Shown: positions 63,422 through 64,000 of the stretch, piece by piece
Position numbering within the stretch: the stretch's first letter is position 1
How the letters are laid out: every line of letters starts with the position of its first letter
Assembly (NCBI RefSeq): GCF_036543075.1
Contig: NZ_JAZHPF010000001.1
Coordinates: 407,407 to 471,406, forward strand
Reading direction: 5' to 3'
Source of the DNA: Deinococcus sp. YIM 134068
Lineage (GTDB): Bacteria; Deinococcota; Deinococci; Deinococcales; Deinococcaceae
DNA length: 64,000 nucleotides
The notes under the pieces: generated by a model
What the model was told of the DNA's origin: nothing
Databases searched by the model: none
The model's input: the letters and a program-made list of their open reading frames with translations, nothing else
Made by a program: the position numbers and the translations under genes

Positions 63422-63877
63422 GTGGCCCCTAAGGTAGTGTCAAACGCCAAAATTAACGGTGAATCTCCTTACGTTCGCAAGGTATTTTATCAGAGTCTCG
63501 GGAGCCGGAGACTCGTCATCGTGACGCCCGATGGGGAGGTCAGGATTGGGGACCGCAACAAGGACAGCAAGCGGAAGCGCAAGCGGGTTGCTCTGGAACG
63601 GTGGGAGGAAGCCGTTTCACGTTGGGGGCAGGATGCGACGGTCTACGAATACACCCTCACCCCTCCTGCTGAACCCAGGTTGGACGTTCTCTGCCACGGT
63701 CAGAACGCGTTCATCTGGGGGACCATCGCCGCCGTGACGGTCGATGCTTTCGTGAAGTTGGAACACGGGAGCCGGGACCCATCGCAACCGCCGCACGCTC
63801 ACGCCCACCTTGTCTCCTGTGACCTCCTGTCACCGTCTGACTTCCCGCCCGGTTGGACGCTGTGGCGGCACCCCTGA
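63422..63877 (+). CDS. Hypothetical protein of the acquired region
   Basis: 151 residues from GTG 63422, with AAAGGAGG 7 nt upstream. Basic N-terminal half with RNKDSKRKRKRVALERWEEA, then a beta-rich part. No family recognised. The basic stretch suggests nucleic-acid contact, but this is weak. It lies at the right end of the AT-rich segment and is preceded by a hairpin. Confidence 0.65.
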   Translation: MAPKVVSNAKINGESPYVRKVFYQSLGSRRLVIVTPDGEVRIGDRNKDSKRKRKRVALERWEEAVSRWGQDATVYEYTLTPPAEPRLDVLCHGQNAFIWGTIAAVTVDAFVKLEHGSRDPSQPPHAHAHLVSCDLLSPSDFPPGWTLWRHP

Positions 63878-64000
63878 CGGCCTGACAGATTTTATGAGGG
63901 CGAACGAAAAACGAGCTGCCAGCCGACTTCGAGCGTTGTTTGTAGTACAGTATGAGGGCGTTTTCGTCCGCTCAGTGGCTCAGGGTCAGGCTTACCCTGG

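Overview
The window is GC-rich, gene-dense bacterial chromosome of Deinococcus type. The evidence is a bacillithiol-type deacetylase, a Pnkp/Hen1 RNA-repair set, a ba3-type cytochrome oxidase, an RNase II-family enzyme with an N-terminal helical domain in place of a cold-shock domain, and about twenty genes whose -10 hexamer lies only 5-7 nt before the start codon. Such leaderless transcription is documented as abundant in Deinococcus deserti. No species can be named from sequence alone.

Layout. 1-4078: acetate kinase, phosphotransacetylase (cut by the left edge) and TsaE. 4156-8461: a translationally coupled three-gene operon of unknown function (roadblock-like protein, secreted/membrane protein, coiled-coil protein). 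8582-13819: GNAT, MenG, a class A beta-lactamase-like hydrolase with an ArsR-like regulator, a BshB1-like deacetylase and an MFS exporter. 14204-20770: an RNA-repair island (Hen1, two RlaP-type nucleotidyltransferases, Pnkp) interrupted by an antiparallel toxin-antitoxin pair whose PIN toxin has an in-frame stop. 21042-30288: glmS behind a glmS ribozyme, class II photolyase, TRIC channel, L32, endonuclease III, and an operon of two peptide deformylases with Fmt. 30491-40688: exported and lipid-related proteins, tandem alpha/beta hydrolases, an HRDC protein fused to a degraded PLP-fold domain, UppS, MutY and a HigBA-like pair with a broken toxin. 40772-44221: ba3 oxidase operon. 44717-50651: BTAD regulator, the agmatine-to-putrescine pathway and small proteins. 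50727-57239: RNB exonuclease, a three-gene SHOCT-like/DUF2089 operon, Uma2 nuclease, a broken GNAT, flavin reductase, XseB and PlsC. 57410-59885: cobalamin-riboswitch-controlled ABC transporter and a [2Fe-2S] protein. 59952-64000: an AT-richer acquired segment with two serine recombinases and one orphan gene.

The intergenic spaces are unusually informative. They contain three copies of a 160-bp MITE-like element with terminal inverted repeats and a G-quadruplex motif, three copies of a promoter-plus-terminator micro-module, and about nine tandem degenerate heptanucleotide arrays. Three genes (PIN toxin, RelE-like toxin, GNAT) each carry a single in-frame stop inside an otherwise intact frame.

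The strongest candidates for under-described biology are the RNA-repair island with its nested toxin-antitoxin pair, the roadblock/coiled-coil/membrane operon, the operon whose three products share a short helical motif, and the promoter-terminator micro-module.
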